DNA of 43,393 nt, from positions 1 to 43,393 of the forward strand of contig JACMQU010000059.1 of NCBI GenBank assembly GCA_014376805.1. Direction: 5' to 3'. The position numbers and the translations under genes were made by a program. Every line of letters starts with the position of its first letter. Positions within the stretch are counted from its first letter, which is position 1. The notes below the pieces were generated by a model. It ran no database searches, was not told the DNA's origin, and worked only from the letters and a program-made list of their open reading frames with translations. The DNA comes from Bacteroidia bacterium. GTDB taxonomy: Bacteria > Bacteroidota > Bacteroidia > UKL13-3. This document shows positions 35,140-43,393 of this stretch, piece after piece.

Positions 35140-35877
35140 TTAAAAGAAAAATCCCAGGTTCAATGCTAAATAACTGTTAGTAGCTTTCCAGATATCATCA
35201 TCTAAAAAATCTGATAAACCTAAGTTATACCGCAACCCGATATCCACTCTTGAATTACTCAGAACATGTAATTGAACACCAGCTCCAAAAATTAAACCAG
35301 CTCTGAGTGAATTAACATTATATAAGTATTTAATACTTGAATTAGTTGGATTAATAAGTTCAAACTGATCACCTTCTTCAGGTGCTTTTGTATTAACATT
35401 ATCACGAGTAAAATAGGTAGAACTTATATTCGCTTTTTGGTTAAGTAAAAAACCAACTACTCCGCCAAATTCTCCATAGAAGCTAAGTTTATTTTTCTCT
35501 TGTGTATGCATTTTAAGCATCACCGGTAATTCAAGATACCTAAGTTTATAATTTAAACTAAGATCTGTTGATTTAATAATACCACCATTGTGTGGTTGGA
35601 TATTTATATCCGGCAAACGAATATTCGAGTTAATATTTTGCATATTTACTTCAAAGCCGAATGCATATTTATCACTTAGTTTATAATTTATTTTAGCACC
35701 GAAACCGAAGTTTACTCCACCTCCATTACCTACCACCGATTTTGTATTGGATGTAATCCAGCTTATAGAAGGTGATATGCCTAACCCAAATTCAAGTTTA
35801 CCCTCATCGCCTTGAGCCTGGCAATTAAATGTAATTAAAAGTAGCAAAAGGGTTAATAATTTATCCGATGTTTTCAT
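35140..35877 (-). CDS. outer-membrane beta-barrel protein (PorT-like family)
   Basis: A 245-residue protein with a signal peptide (MKTSDKLLTLLLLLITFNCQAQ) and alternating amphipathic strands, such as LSLNYKLRYLELPVMLKMHT and KLSFYGEFGGVVGFLLNQKA, ending in SYLALNLGFFF with a terminal Phe, the usual BAM recognition signal. LRYLELPVMLK is the hallmark of the Bacteroidota OMP beta-barrel (PorT/PF13568-like) family. The role of this member is unknown. It is upstream of nadE in the same operon and divergent from gldB. Confidence 0.88.
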   Translation of the reverse strand: MKTSDKLLTLLLLLITFNCQAQGDEGKLEFGLGISPSISWITSNTKSVVGNGGGVNFGFGAKINYKLSDKYAFGFEVNMQNINSNIRLPDINIQPHNGGIIKSTDLSLNYKLRYLELPVMLKMHTQEKNKLSFYGEFGGVVGFLLNQKANISSTYFTRDNVNTKAPEEGDQFELINPTNSSIKYLYNVNSLRAGLIFGAGVQLHVLSNSRVDIGLRYNLGLSDFLDDDIWKATNSYLALNLGFFF

Positions 35878-35986
35878 TTATTTAAAATTTATTTTTTGTT
35901 CAATTTAATAATAGGATCAATATACAGATATTGCAAGTGTTATATTTACAGCAAATGCTAATATCCATAATAAAAAATCAAAAATA

Positions 35987-36991
35987 ATGAATGTTGTATC
36001 TAAAAGCCAGTTATATTTTTTATGTCTTTTACTGGTTCTCTTTATTACATGTGGATGTAATAAGATATACGAACCTGTTAAAATAGACAGATTTGATGAA
36101 CAATTGTTTGCGCTGAATGGTGTAAATTCTTCGCAACATTTTAAACAGCTATCGGATCAATATAAAACTTTTTATAAAAGTTATGCTGAAGATATGCTGA
36201 ACATAAATGAAACGGAAGCAGCTGTGAACTATGAACCGTCACTTTTAAAATTTATTAATTATCCGGGTATTCAACAATTGAAAAGAGAAGTAGACAGTAT
36301 ATATGCTGACCTGAGTTCTATTGAATCACAATTAGGTGAAGCTATGTATAATTATCATACTTTTTTTCCTCAAACGGCACAACCAAAGTTTATAAGTTTT
36401 ATATCTGAATTTGGATATGCAAATGTTACCTATGACAGTATTATAGGAATAGGTTTGGATATGTATCTTGGAGATCAGTATAAACTTTATCATGCATTAG
36501 AATTTCCGGATTTTATGATCGCTAAATTACGGAGAGAATATATGATACCTAATACAATAAAATCATTAGCGATTGGCAAATATGAATACCAGTTAAAGGA
36601 TAAACGTTTTTTAGCAATGATGTTATTTGAAGGTAAAGTAAGGTATTTTATGAAACAACTTTTACCTGATATTGAAGACAGTATTTTGTTAGGTTATAAT
36701 GTAAAGCAGTTAGCCTGGTGTAAACGTAATGAGCAATTGATATGGACTCATTTTATTGAACAAAAATTATTATATAGTAATGATGTGGGACAATATATGC
36801 GGTACTTTAACGATGGTCCTTTTACTATAGCAACAGGTGTTCCTCAGGAATCGGCACCTGCAATAGCAGTGTTTACAGGTTATATGGCAATCTCTAAATT
36901 TATGAAAGAAAACAAGCAAATTACATTAGCACAATTAATGGAAAATGCAGACTGGGATGAGCTTTTAAAATGGAGTAAATACCGACCATAA
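35987..36991 (+). CDS. gldB: gliding-motility-type lipoprotein GldB
   Basis: 334 residues beginning with a lipoprotein signal (LCLLLVLFITCGCNK; lipidated Cys 22 or 24). The body shows GldB landmarks: KIDRFDEQLF near the start, IIGIGLDMYLGDQYKLYHAL, LPDFMIAKLRREYM-like spacing, and the C-terminal GPFTIATGVPQESAPAIAVF. GldB is required for gliding and type IX secretion in Flavobacterium, but homologues occur in non-gliding relatives too, so motility is not implied. It is divergent from the barrel-nadE operon. No gldC follows. Confidence 0.88.
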   Translation: MNVVSKSQLYFLCLLLVLFITCGCNKIYEPVKIDRFDEQLFALNGVNSSQHFKQLSDQYKTFYKSYAEDMLNINETEAAVNYEPSLLKFINYPGIQQLKREVDSIYADLSSIESQLGEAMYNYHTFFPQTAQPKFISFISEFGYANVTYDSIIGIGLDMYLGDQYKLYHALEFPDFMIAKLRREYMIPNTIKSLAIGKYEYQLKDKRFLAMMLFEGKVRYFMKQLLPDIEDSILLGYNVKQLAWCKRNEQLIWTHFIEQKLLYSNDVGQYMRYFNDGPFTIATGVPQESAPAIAVFTGYMAISKFMKENKQITLAQLMENADWDELLKWSKYRP

Positions 36992-37050
36992 TAAAATAAT
37001 ATTTTACAGAATTTACAGATTTTTCTTGCTTTTGTGCTTTACATTTCGCA

Positions 37051-37073
37051 ATTTTAAATTGTAAATTTAAAAT
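37051..37073. other. perfect inverted repeat overlapping the susC start codon
   Basis: ATTTTAAATT (37051-37060), GTA, AATTTAAAAT (37064-37073). The right arm includes the first two bases of the ATG at 37072. In RNA it could hide this start; an in-frame ATG at 37078 escapes it. The AT-only composition makes chance occurrence possible. Confidence 0.4.
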
Positions 37074-40000
37074 GCTCATGAGAAAAAAACTATTATCAAT
37101 GCTGCTCGCATGGATGGTGTCCATCGCTGCAGTCTGGTGCCAAACCAGACAAATTACCGGAATTGTTACGGCTGGAAAAGATCCCGTCACAGGTGCATCA
37201 ATTCAGTTAAAGGATACGAAAATTGGCACTGTAACAGATGAAAACGGACGATATGTGTTATCCGTACCGAATGAATCTTCTATTATTATTATAAAAGGAA
37301 TCGGACTAAGAACACAGGAAGTTAGCATTGCAGGGTTATCTGAAATAAATGTTAAGATGATTGCTGAGAATGTTGACCTTGGTGAAATTGTGGTAACTGC
37401 TTTTGGAATTGAGCGGGAGCGCAAAACACTTGGTTATTCGCAACAGAGAATTGGTGGGGAAGAGTTAAGAAAATCTGGTGAACAAAATATGATACAAGGT
37501 TTAGCCGGTAAAGCAGCAGGTGTACTTGTAACAGGTTCAGGTGGCTCACCCGGTTCCTCTTCCAAAGTATTGTTAAGAGGTAATTCAACTTTTACAGGAA
37601 ACAACCAGCCGTTATTAGTAATTGATGGTGTTCCTATGGATAATAGCACGGATCAAACAACTGCAGGAGATTATCCTTTTAATTCAAACCTAAATGGTGT
37701 TAACAGTTCAAACCGCGGGGTTGATATAAACCCTGATGACATTGAAAGCATGAACATTCTGAAAGGACCCGCTGCTGCTGCTTTGTATGGTGTAAGAGCC
37801 GGTGCGGGTGCTATCATTATTACGACTAAAAAAGGCAAAAGAGGAACTAAAAGCTTCAGTGTAGATGTGGGTACTTCATTTGAAATAAGTCAGGTAAATA
37901 AGTTGCCAAACCTTCAAATGAAATATAGCCAGGGAAATGGTGGTGGGGTTTTATCTGCAGATAAACAAAGTTCGATAGGAGCAGGAAAATATAAGCCTGG
38001 TACTACACCGGAGAGTTGGGGTAATTTAACAAGAGACAGTTTAGGAATATCTCCTACAGATAATATGGCTAACTTTTTCAAAAAAGGCTATACCCAGAAT
38101 TATAATGTTTCTATTACTAATAACACAGAAAACTCATCAGTAAGATTTTCTGTTGGTAGAATGAGTCAAACTGGTACCATACCAAATACAACTTTTGAAA
38201 GAACTAATATGCGGCTAAGTTTGGATACAAGGTTAACCCCCAAAATGGTTTTTGGCGGAACTGTAAATTATACTAACTCCGGTGGCACAAGAGCTCAAAA
38301 TGGAAGTAATCTTTCTGGTGTAATGCTTGGATTACTTCGTACTTCAAACAGCTTTAATTTAAACGATGCATCAAAGGGTGGTTATTTAAATCCTAATGGT
38401 TCCCAACGTCAATTTTTTTCTATATATGATAACCCTTACTGGACAGTTAATCAAAATCCATTTAGGGATGATGTAAACCGTATATTGGGTAATATGAATT
38501 TTACTTATGATCCAATAGAATGGATGAGTGTAACCTATAGATTAGGAACAGATGTTTATACGGATCAGCGTAAACAAATTTTTGCAATAGGTTCGTGGGC
38601 TCCAAGTAATGCACCGGGTGGGCAAATTGAAGAAAATACCATACGTCATCAGGAGGTATATTCTGACTTATTAGTAACTTTTAAAAAGGAAATAAACAAA
38701 GATTTTAAAGGTACTTTACTTTTAGGGAATAATTTAAATCACCGTTATAATCAGGATATTTATGCACGTGGACGTGATTTGGGAACTACGGGAAATTATA
38801 ATTTAAATAATGCCGCAAATTTGTATGCAAGTGAAAACAATTCAACAATTCGTACCATGGCTTATTTCTTTGATTTGAATTTGGCTTTTAAAAACTTTTT
38901 ATTTTTAGGTGTTACGGGCCGTCAGGAATATGCATCAACATTTGGCCAGGCAAAAAATCATTTCTTTTACCCATCTACTAGTTTATCATTTGTATTCAGC
39001 GAATTAATAAAAATTCCTAAAATGTCATTTGGTAAAATTCGTATAGCCTATGCAGAGGCGGGCATAAGTCCTGGTCCTTACAACAGCCGTACTTATTTTA
39101 GTCGTGCAACATACACAGATGGATTTACAGATGGATTATCATTTCCTTATCTGGGTTCAAATGGATATGGGTATGCTGCAGGAATTGGTAATGCCGCCTT
39201 AAAGCCTGAACGAAATACGGGCAAAGAGATAGGATTAGATGTAAGGTTTTTTGATAACAGATTTGGAATAGATTTCACTTATTATAATCAAGTTTCAACC
39301 GACCTATTGGTTAGTCGTCCAATTTCACCTTCAACCGGATTTACCAGTTTTTACAGCAATGCCGGATCGATGGTGAATAAAGGAATTGAGTTGGTTGTAA
39401 CAGGCACTCCTATTAAAACAAAGGATTTTTCATGGGACATTAACATAAATTATACCCGTAACAGAAACATGGTTTTATCTCTGGCAGATGGGGTTGATCA
39501 AATCAATATTGAAAGTGCTTTTGATAATATCGGTTCTTATGCAATTAAGGATCAGCCTTACGGTGTTTTTTATGGCACAAAATGGACAAGAAACAGTAAT
39601 GGACAATTATTGATTGGTGCAAACGGTTTACCATTGGTTGATGCAAAACAGCAAAATGTGGGCAGTCCTTATCCAAAGTGGTATGGCGGTATACGAAATA
39701 CATTTACCTACAAAGGATTTATATTATCTTTCTTGTTTGATACAAGAGTTGGTTCAAGTGCATGGAATGGTACCTGGGCTCGCTTAAGCCGTTTAGGTCA
39801 AACAAATGAATCATCAGATGACAGAGAAAAATCATATATAATTAGCGGTAAAAAGCAATCAGGCGTTGATGCAAATAATAATCCTGTTTATGAAGCCGAT
39901 AATGATATCCGTATTTCTGCCTATAGTTATTTCAGAACTTATAAAGGAGATGGCGGTAATTTTGCAGTAGAGAATGCTATACAAGATGCAGGATGGATTA

Positions 40001-40233
40001 GGTTACGTGATTTAAATATTAATTATAGATTTACTATGACTCCTAAACTGGCCAGACATATAAAATTTGTTGAATTAGGTGTCTTATGCCGGAATTTATG
40101 GCTATACACCAAATATACAGGTGTTGATCCTGAGACAAGTTTAACCGGAGCCAGTTCTAATATAGGAGGCTTTGATTATTTTAATAATCCTGGAACTAAA
40201 TCTTATACTTTTTCTTTAAAAGCAAGTTTCTAA
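37072..40233 (+). CDS. SusC/RagA family TonB-linked outer-membrane transporter
   Basis: 1053 residues. The signal peptide is MRKKLLSMLLAWMVSIAAVW if ATG 37078 is used; ATG 37072 adds two residues. A carboxypeptidase-regulatory-like domain follows (ITGIVTAGKDPVTGASIQLK), then the TonB plug (SGEQNMIQGLAGKAAGVLV, PLLVIDGVPMDN, DIESMNILKGPAAAALYG) and a 22-strand-type barrel ending KSYTFSLKASF. With SusD it forms a lidded importer for glycans, peptides or other large nutrients at the cell surface. No glycoside hydrolase, peptidase or ECF sigma/anti-sigma pair is adjacent, so the substrate cannot be inferred. Confidence 0.96.
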   Translation: MLMRKKLLSMLLAWMVSIAAVWCQTRQITGIVTAGKDPVTGASIQLKDTKIGTVTDENGRYVLSVPNESSIIIIKGIGLRTQEVSIAGLSEINVKMIAENVDLGEIVVTAFGIERERKTLGYSQQRIGGEELRKSGEQNMIQGLAGKAAGVLVTGSGGSPGSSSKVLLRGNSTFTGNNQPLLVIDGVPMDNSTDQTTAGDYPFNSNLNGVNSSNRGVDINPDDIESMNILKGPAAAALYGVRAGAGAIIITTKKGKRGTKSFSVDVGTSFEISQVNKLPNLQMKYSQGNGGGVLSADKQSSIGAGKYKPGTTPESWGNLTRDSLGISPTDNMANFFKKGYTQNYNVSITNNTENSSVRFSVGRMSQTGTIPNTTFERTNMRLSLDTRLTPKMVFGGTVNYTNSGGTRAQNGSNLSGVMLGLLRTSNSFNLNDASKGGYLNPNGSQRQFFSIYDNPYWTVNQNPFRDDVNRILGNMNFTYDPIEWMSVTYRLGTDVYTDQRKQIFAIGSWAPSNAPGGQIEENTIRHQEVYSDLLVTFKKEINKDFKGTLLLGNNLNHRYNQDIYARGRDLGTTGNYNLNNAANLYASENNSTIRTMAYFFDLNLAFKNFLFLGVTGRQEYASTFGQAKNHFFYPSTSLSFVFSELIKIPKMSFGKIRIAYAEAGISPGPYNSRTYFSRATYTDGFTDGLSFPYLGSNGYGYAAGIGNAALKPERNTGKEIGLDVRFFDNRFGIDFTYYNQVSTDLLVSRPISPSTGFTSFYSNAGSMVNKGIELVVTGTPIKTKDFSWDININYTRNRNMVLSLADGVDQINIESAFDNIGSYAIKDQPYGVFYGTKWTRNSNGQLLIGANGLPLVDAKQQNVGSPYPKWYGGIRNTFTYKGFILSFLFDTRVGSSAWNGTWARLSRLGQTNESSDDREKSYIISGKKQSGVDANNNPVYEADNDIRISAYSYFRTYKGDGGNFAVENAIQDAGWIRLRDLNINYRFTMTPKLARHIKFVELGVLCRNLWLYTKYTGVDPETSLTGASSNIGGFDYFNNPGTKSYTFSLKASF

Positions 40234-40259
40234 TTAATAATCAAACTAAAATTAAAAAA

Positions 40260-41660
40260 ATGAAAAAGATAATTTATACATTTCTAGCAGTGCTGGCAAT
40301 TGCCGGAACTGGTTGTAAAAAATTTGTAGACGGTTATGATGTGAGTCCTAATTCACCTGTAGCTGTAACCAATCCTCTTTTACTTTCAAACGCTGAAGTT
40401 GCCTACTTTGCAACTGCCAATGGCCAGCTTTCACGTCAGACTTCCATGCTGGTGCAACAAAACACAGGTATTGATTTCCAAAGTAAAGATATTAATGACT
40501 ATCTAATAAGGGAAGGTACCAACTCAAATGAATGGCAAGTTATATATGCCAGTGGTATTGTAAATTTAAACAAGTTGTACACGCAGGCGGGCTCATCTAA
40601 TCCTTACTACCAGGGTATGTCAAGAATAATATCGGCAATGTTTCTTGGGGTTGCCACTGATCTTTGGGGAGATGTTCCCAGTAAAGAGGCAGGCATGGGT
40701 ATTAATGGTCCTGCTTCTTTTAATCCGGCTTTTGATGCACAGAAAACTGTGATAGAGGATATTCAGAAATACCTTGATGAGGCCATTTTATTGTTAGCTA
40801 ATGCAGAAACAAAAAACATTATGTTACCTGGATCAGATGACATTATTTTTGGTGGCGACCCTAAAAAATGGATAGCAACTGCTCATGTTTTAAAGGCACG
40901 TTATTACAATCGCTTAAGTAAAAAGGATCCCGCAGGATCAGCAACAAGTGCAATTGCATCGCTGGCAGCAGCTAAGGCGGCAGGCTTTACCGGAAATGCT
41001 TCAGATTGTATGGCCAAATTTGGCACAAAAAGTAATGAGTATAATCAATGGTATGCTTTTACTGTTGTGGCACGTGCAGGTTACATAAAAGCAGGTAAAA
41101 CACTTACCGATACCATGAATGCATGGGGCGACCCTAGACGCGAATTTTATTTTTTACCTGACAGTGGAAATGCATTTAATGGTTCTGCACCTGATGTACC
41201 TAGCACTTATTCCTCTGAGGTTGGGCCTTATTTGGCAACGGCCGATGCACCATTTCCGCTAGTTACTTATTATGAAGCTAAGTTTATTGAAGCAGAAGCT
41301 CAGTTGAGGGCCGGCGATAATGCAAAAGCCGCCACCGCCCTTAATGAAGCAGTAATAGCCAGCGTTACCAAAGTAACATCAAAAGTACCAGATATAGTCT
41401 TTAGTACAGCCCATGCAAATGAAAATGCCGGCACCATTACCATTGCAAAAATAATGCTGCAAAAGTATGTTGCTATGTACAGTCAGATTGAAGCATATTC
41501 TGATTGGCGCCGTACTGATTACCCTAAACTTACGCCAAATGCTGCAAGTATATTAGGTGCTATTCCACGCAGGTTTCCAACTGTATTGGAAGAACGCCTG
41601 TATAACAAAAATGCACCAGCAATAAGCGATATAAAACTGCCTGTTTGGTGGGATCAATAA
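40260..41660 (+). CDS. SusD/RagB family surface lipoprotein
   Basis: 466 residues with a lipoprotein signal (IIYTFLAVLAIAGTGCKKF, lipidated C19). The helical body shows the SusD pattern: LNKLYTQAG, MSRIISAMFLGVATDLWGDV (the GD(V/I)P turn), KWIATAHVLKARYYNRLSKK and YEAKFIEAEAQLRAGDNAKA. It fits the SusD-like group that often serves non-glycan substrates. It acts as the substrate-binding lid of the SusC pore. It starts 26 nt after susC and is followed by a strong terminator, so the pair is a self-contained operon. Confidence 0.95.
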   Translation: MKKIIYTFLAVLAIAGTGCKKFVDGYDVSPNSPVAVTNPLLLSNAEVAYFATANGQLSRQTSMLVQQNTGIDFQSKDINDYLIREGTNSNEWQVIYASGIVNLNKLYTQAGSSNPYYQGMSRIISAMFLGVATDLWGDVPSKEAGMGINGPASFNPAFDAQKTVIEDIQKYLDEAILLLANAETKNIMLPGSDDIIFGGDPKKWIATAHVLKARYYNRLSKKDPAGSATSAIASLAAAKAAGFTGNASDCMAKFGTKSNEYNQWYAFTVVARAGYIKAGKTLTDTMNAWGDPRREFYFLPDSGNAFNGSAPDVPSTYSSEVGPYLATADAPFPLVTYYEAKFIEAEAQLRAGDNAKAATALNEAVIASVTKVTSKVPDIVFSTAHANENAGTITIAKIMLQKYVAMYSQIEAYSDWRRTDYPKLTPNAASILGAIPRRFPTVLEERLYNKNAPAISDIKLPVWWDQ

Positions 41661-41672
41661 AAACATAACAAT

Positions 41673-41713
41673 AAAAAAAGCGGGCTGCATCAAAAGTGTG
41701 GCCCGCTTTTTTT
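41673..41713 (+). terminator. rho-independent terminator of the susCD operon
   Basis: AAAAAAAGCGGGC pairs perfectly with GCCCGCTTTTTTT around a 15-nt loop. It begins 12 nt after the susD stop and ends 11 nt before the MOSC start. The A/T symmetry would allow action in both directions. Confidence 0.88.
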
Positions 41714-41724
41714 ATGTTTGAACC

Positions 41725-42543
41725 ATGATAAAGGAAATTTCACATATTTATATTTATCCTGTTAAAGGTCTTCAGGGCATTTCATTAAGTGAAACTCAAA
41801 TTGAGAGTACTGGTTTATTGTACGACCGCCGATGGATGCTTGTTGATGAGAATGGTTTGTTTCTCTCGCAAAGAACACTGCCCATAATGGCTCTTTTTGC
41901 CCTGAACCAAAATGTTAATGGGTTTGAAATATGGGCACCTGGTAAAAAAGAATGTATAACACTCCCGTTTGTTAGTGAAAGTTTAACCACGATGAAAGTT
42001 ACTGTTTGGGATGACACTTGTGATGCAATTGTACATAACAGGTTTTGTAATGAGTGGTTTTCGGCATTACTGAAGATAAAATGCAAACTGGTGTATATGC
42101 CTGTTGCAAGTAAACGTATGGTTGATCCCACCTATAATACAGGTAGTGATATGGTTAGTTTTGCAGATGCTTTCCCTATGCTGTTAATTGGTCAATCGTC
42201 CTTAACTGATTTAAATACGCGTTTAGCTGAACCTGTCTTAATGGATCGGTTCAGACCAAACCTTGTATTTACCGGAGGTGATGCTTTTGAAGAAGATTCA
42301 TATGATGAATTCTATATCGGATCTCAGCAATTTAAAGCCGCCAAACCCTGCGCGCGTTGTACGGTTATAACTGTTAATCAGCAAACAGGTGCAATGGGTA
42401 AAGAACCTCTAACAACATTGGCAACATACAGGGCTAAAAACAATAAAATATATTTCGGTCAAAACCTTCTTCAAACAGGAAATGGCATTGTAAAAATCGG
42501 CGATCAAATACACGTGAAAAACCGGAAACCCTCCATAATTTAA
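41725..42543 (+). CDS. MOSC domain protein (mARC-like)
   Basis: 272 residues: an N-terminal MOSC_N beta-barrel (ISHIYIYPVKGLQGISLSET, GLLYDRRWMLVDENGLFLSQ) and a MOSC domain with DRFRPNLVFTGGDAFEEDSY and KPCARCTVITVNQQTG, where C212 is at the expected molybdenum-ligand position of mARC/YcbX proteins. Such proteins reduce N-hydroxylated bases using molybdenum cofactor. There is no ferredoxin domain at the C-terminus (YcbX has one), so a separate electron donor is needed. Only 11 nt separate it from the susCD terminator. Its stop codon directly touches that of the convergent RAYT gene. Confidence 0.92.
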   Translation: MIKEISHIYIYPVKGLQGISLSETQIESTGLLYDRRWMLVDENGLFLSQRTLPIMALFALNQNVNGFEIWAPGKKECITLPFVSESLTTMKVTVWDDTCDAIVHNRFCNEWFSALLKIKCKLVYMPVASKRMVDPTYNTGSDMVSFADAFPMLLIGQSSLTDLNTRLAEPVLMDRFRPNLVFTGGDAFEEDSYDEFYIGSQQFKAAKPCARCTVITVNQQTGAMGKEPLTTLATYRAKNNKIYFGQNLLQTGNGIVKIGDQIHVKNRKPSII

Positions 42544-43089
42544 TCATTTCCCTTTCCATTTTTTAATGTTGGCTTCAATATAATTTGCGATATTTAAATA
42601 GGCTTGATGATCCCTTACAATGCGTTCATAAAATCCTGGCTGCCATTGAAATTTTGGATTTATAACATGGGCTTGTTTTGATACGGCAGATTTTAGCGAC
42701 CTCACAATGACAGACAAGGAACCTGCCTTTGGTGCTATTACAGACATTTCCATATTAACCTTTTCAGGCACTTTAGGGATGCGTAGTAGTATTGATTTTT
42801 TTTTCTCTGAACCGCATTGTTTAATAATAAGAATAGCGTGAAGGTGATTTGGCATAACAACGAAATAAGGTAGTTTCACAAATTCGAAATGTTCTGGAAT
42901 TGCCATCAAACAAGCATTGCAAATCTTTCCTGCAGGTGATAATATCATTTTACTATCAGTAATTTCACCAAAAAAGTTTTTACGGTTTTTGGTATTTATA
43001 GTTACAAAATAGATTCCGTTACTTGCATAATCCCAGTTTTTTAACCTTAAGGATGCAATTCTGTATTTACCACGAAACTTTAGAGTCAT
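42544..43089 (-). CDS. REP-associated tyrosine transposase (RAYT, Y1/HUH family)
   Basis: 181 residues: RIASLRLKNWDYASNGIYFV, an FFGEI strand, the HUH metal motif VVMPNHLHAILII (H82, H84), a variable region (90-120), SLSVIVRSLKSAVSK, FQWQPGFYERIVRDHQAYLN and the catalytic helix IANYIEANI, where Y170 aligns with Tyr115 of the E. coli TnpA-REP enzyme. All catalytic residues are present, so it appears intact. RAYTs nick and join single-stranded REP hairpins and are thought to spread them without moving themselves. A hairpin-bearing tandem array lies 90 nt upstream, the expected partner. Only the half-gene at 2350-2617 is a relative in this window. Confidence 0.92.
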   Translation of the reverse strand: MTLKFRGKYRIASLRLKNWDYASNGIYFVTINTKNRKNFFGEITDSKMILSPAGKICNACLMAIPEHFEFVKLPYFVVMPNHLHAILIIKQCGSEKKKSILLRIPKVPEKVNMEMSVIAPKAGSLSVIVRSLKSAVSKQAHVINPKFQWQPGFYERIVRDHQAYLNIANYIEANIKKWKGK

Positions 43090-43179
43090 TGATTGGATTA
43101 GTTATAAAGGCCAGGAATAAGGGGAATATTGGCAAATAGCACTAACATATCCCGGCCTATTATACAAGATAAGTAAAAA

Positions 43180-43393
43180 TGGCAAAAGAGGAAAGAGGCG
43201 TTGCAGTGCAACGACTATACGTACCTGGCAAAAGAGGAAAGAGGCGTTGCTGTGCAACGACTATACGTACCTGGCAAAAGAGGAAAGAGGCGTTGTAGTG
43301 CAACGACTATACGTACCTGGCAAAAGAGGAAAGAGGCGTTGCAGTGCAACGACTATACGTACCTGGCAAAAGAGGAAAGAGGCGTTGCTGTGC
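43180..43393. repeat. 46-bp tandem array with REP-like hairpin (runs off the window)
   Basis: Units start at 43180, 43226, 43272, 43318 and 43364, exactly 46 bp apart; the fifth is cut by the window end after 30 bp. Each unit reads TGGCAAAAGAGGAAAGAGG, then the hairpin CGTTGC-AGT-GCAACG, then ACTATACGTACC. Units differ only around the loop: units 1 and 4 CAG, units 2 and 5 CTG, unit 3 TAG. There are no spacers between units, so it is not a CRISPR. Conserved flank plus hairpin plus neighbouring RAYT fit a REP/BIME-like cluster. Confidence 0.9.

Noticed and set aside
35987..36991. Proof of gliding motility
   Set aside because: GldB homologues occur in non-motile Bacteroidota and no other gld/spr gene is in the window.
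37072..41660. Polysaccharide utilisation locus
   Set aside because: Only the SusC/SusD pair is present; no carbohydrate-active enzyme or regulator is adjacent.
43180..43393. Possible CRISPR array
   Set aside because: The 46-bp units are directly adjacent with no variable spacers, and no cas gene is present.
1..43393. Prophage, conjugative element, toxin-antitoxin pair or biosynthetic cluster
   Set aside because: No integrase, structural, relaxase, toxin-antitoxin or synthase genes are seen; mobile content is limited to the RAYT loci and possibly the ATPase module.

Overview
This 43.4 kb window is a chromosomal segment of a Bacteroidota bacterium, probably of the Chitinophagales/Sphingobacteriales type; genus cannot be read from it. 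The evidence is the SusC/SusD pair, a GldB lipoprotein, the rpmB-rpmG-DUF4295-ftsY-rimO order, bacillithiol synthesis (BshC), DUF5606, outer-membrane barrels ending in aromatic residues, AT-rich DNA, weak Shine-Dalgarno sites and several promoters of the Bacteroidota form TTTG-N19-TAnnTTTG. Most of the window is vertically inherited housekeeping sequence with small mobile or accessory islands.

Layout. 1-2.1 kb: a TPR sensor histidine kinase cut by the window edge. 2.2-2.65 kb: a small graveyard holding a 36-codon N-terminal stub resembling a type III restriction (Res) subunit and a frameshifted REP-associated tyrosine transposase (RAYT) remnant flanked by 15-bp inverted repeats. 2.66-9.4 kb: icmF (B12-dependent fused acyl-CoA mutase), a 715-bp gene-free gap, a DUF5606 protein with a Lys/Ala-rich tail, and an M3 oligoendopeptidase. 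9.4-10.7 kb: a P-loop ATPase with a C-terminal winged helix, preceded by five 14-bp palindromes, the last of which overlaps the -33 box of its promoter. 10.76-13.6 kb: an FAH hydrolase / M23 peptidase / Bcp peroxiredoxin operon. 13.7-18.5 kb: a GT9 glycosyltransferase, a lemA-TPM-TPM operon, a tiny Cys-rich protein and a secreted protein with a degenerate thioredoxin-like end.

18.6-27.4 kb: a perR-ahpC peroxide-response operon with operator-like inverted repeats over its promoter, queA, enoyl-CoA hydratase, the rpmB-rpmG-DUF4295 operon, ftsY, rimO (TTG start), bshC and a SpoU-type RNA methyltransferase. 27.5-37 kb: cell-envelope genes, namely a double-barrel SPOR protein, an OmpA-like protein, mtgA, a membrane-anchored metallophosphoesterase, a barrel-nadE operon and divergent gldB. 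37-42.5 kb: a SusC/SusD pair without nearby enzymes, and a MOSC protein. 42.5-43.4 kb: an intact RAYT gene abutting the MOSC stop codon, followed by a tandem array of 46-bp units, each with a REP-like hairpin, running off the window.

Two stress themes recur: peroxide defence (PerR, AhpC, Bcp, bacillithiol) and envelope maintenance (M23, MtgA, SPOR, OmpA, GldB). The best candidates for undescribed biology are the ATPase with its phased palindrome array, which looks like a self-regulated selfish or defence-like module, and the RAYT with its 46-bp hairpin array. Functional statements rest on motif recognition by eye; no database search was run.
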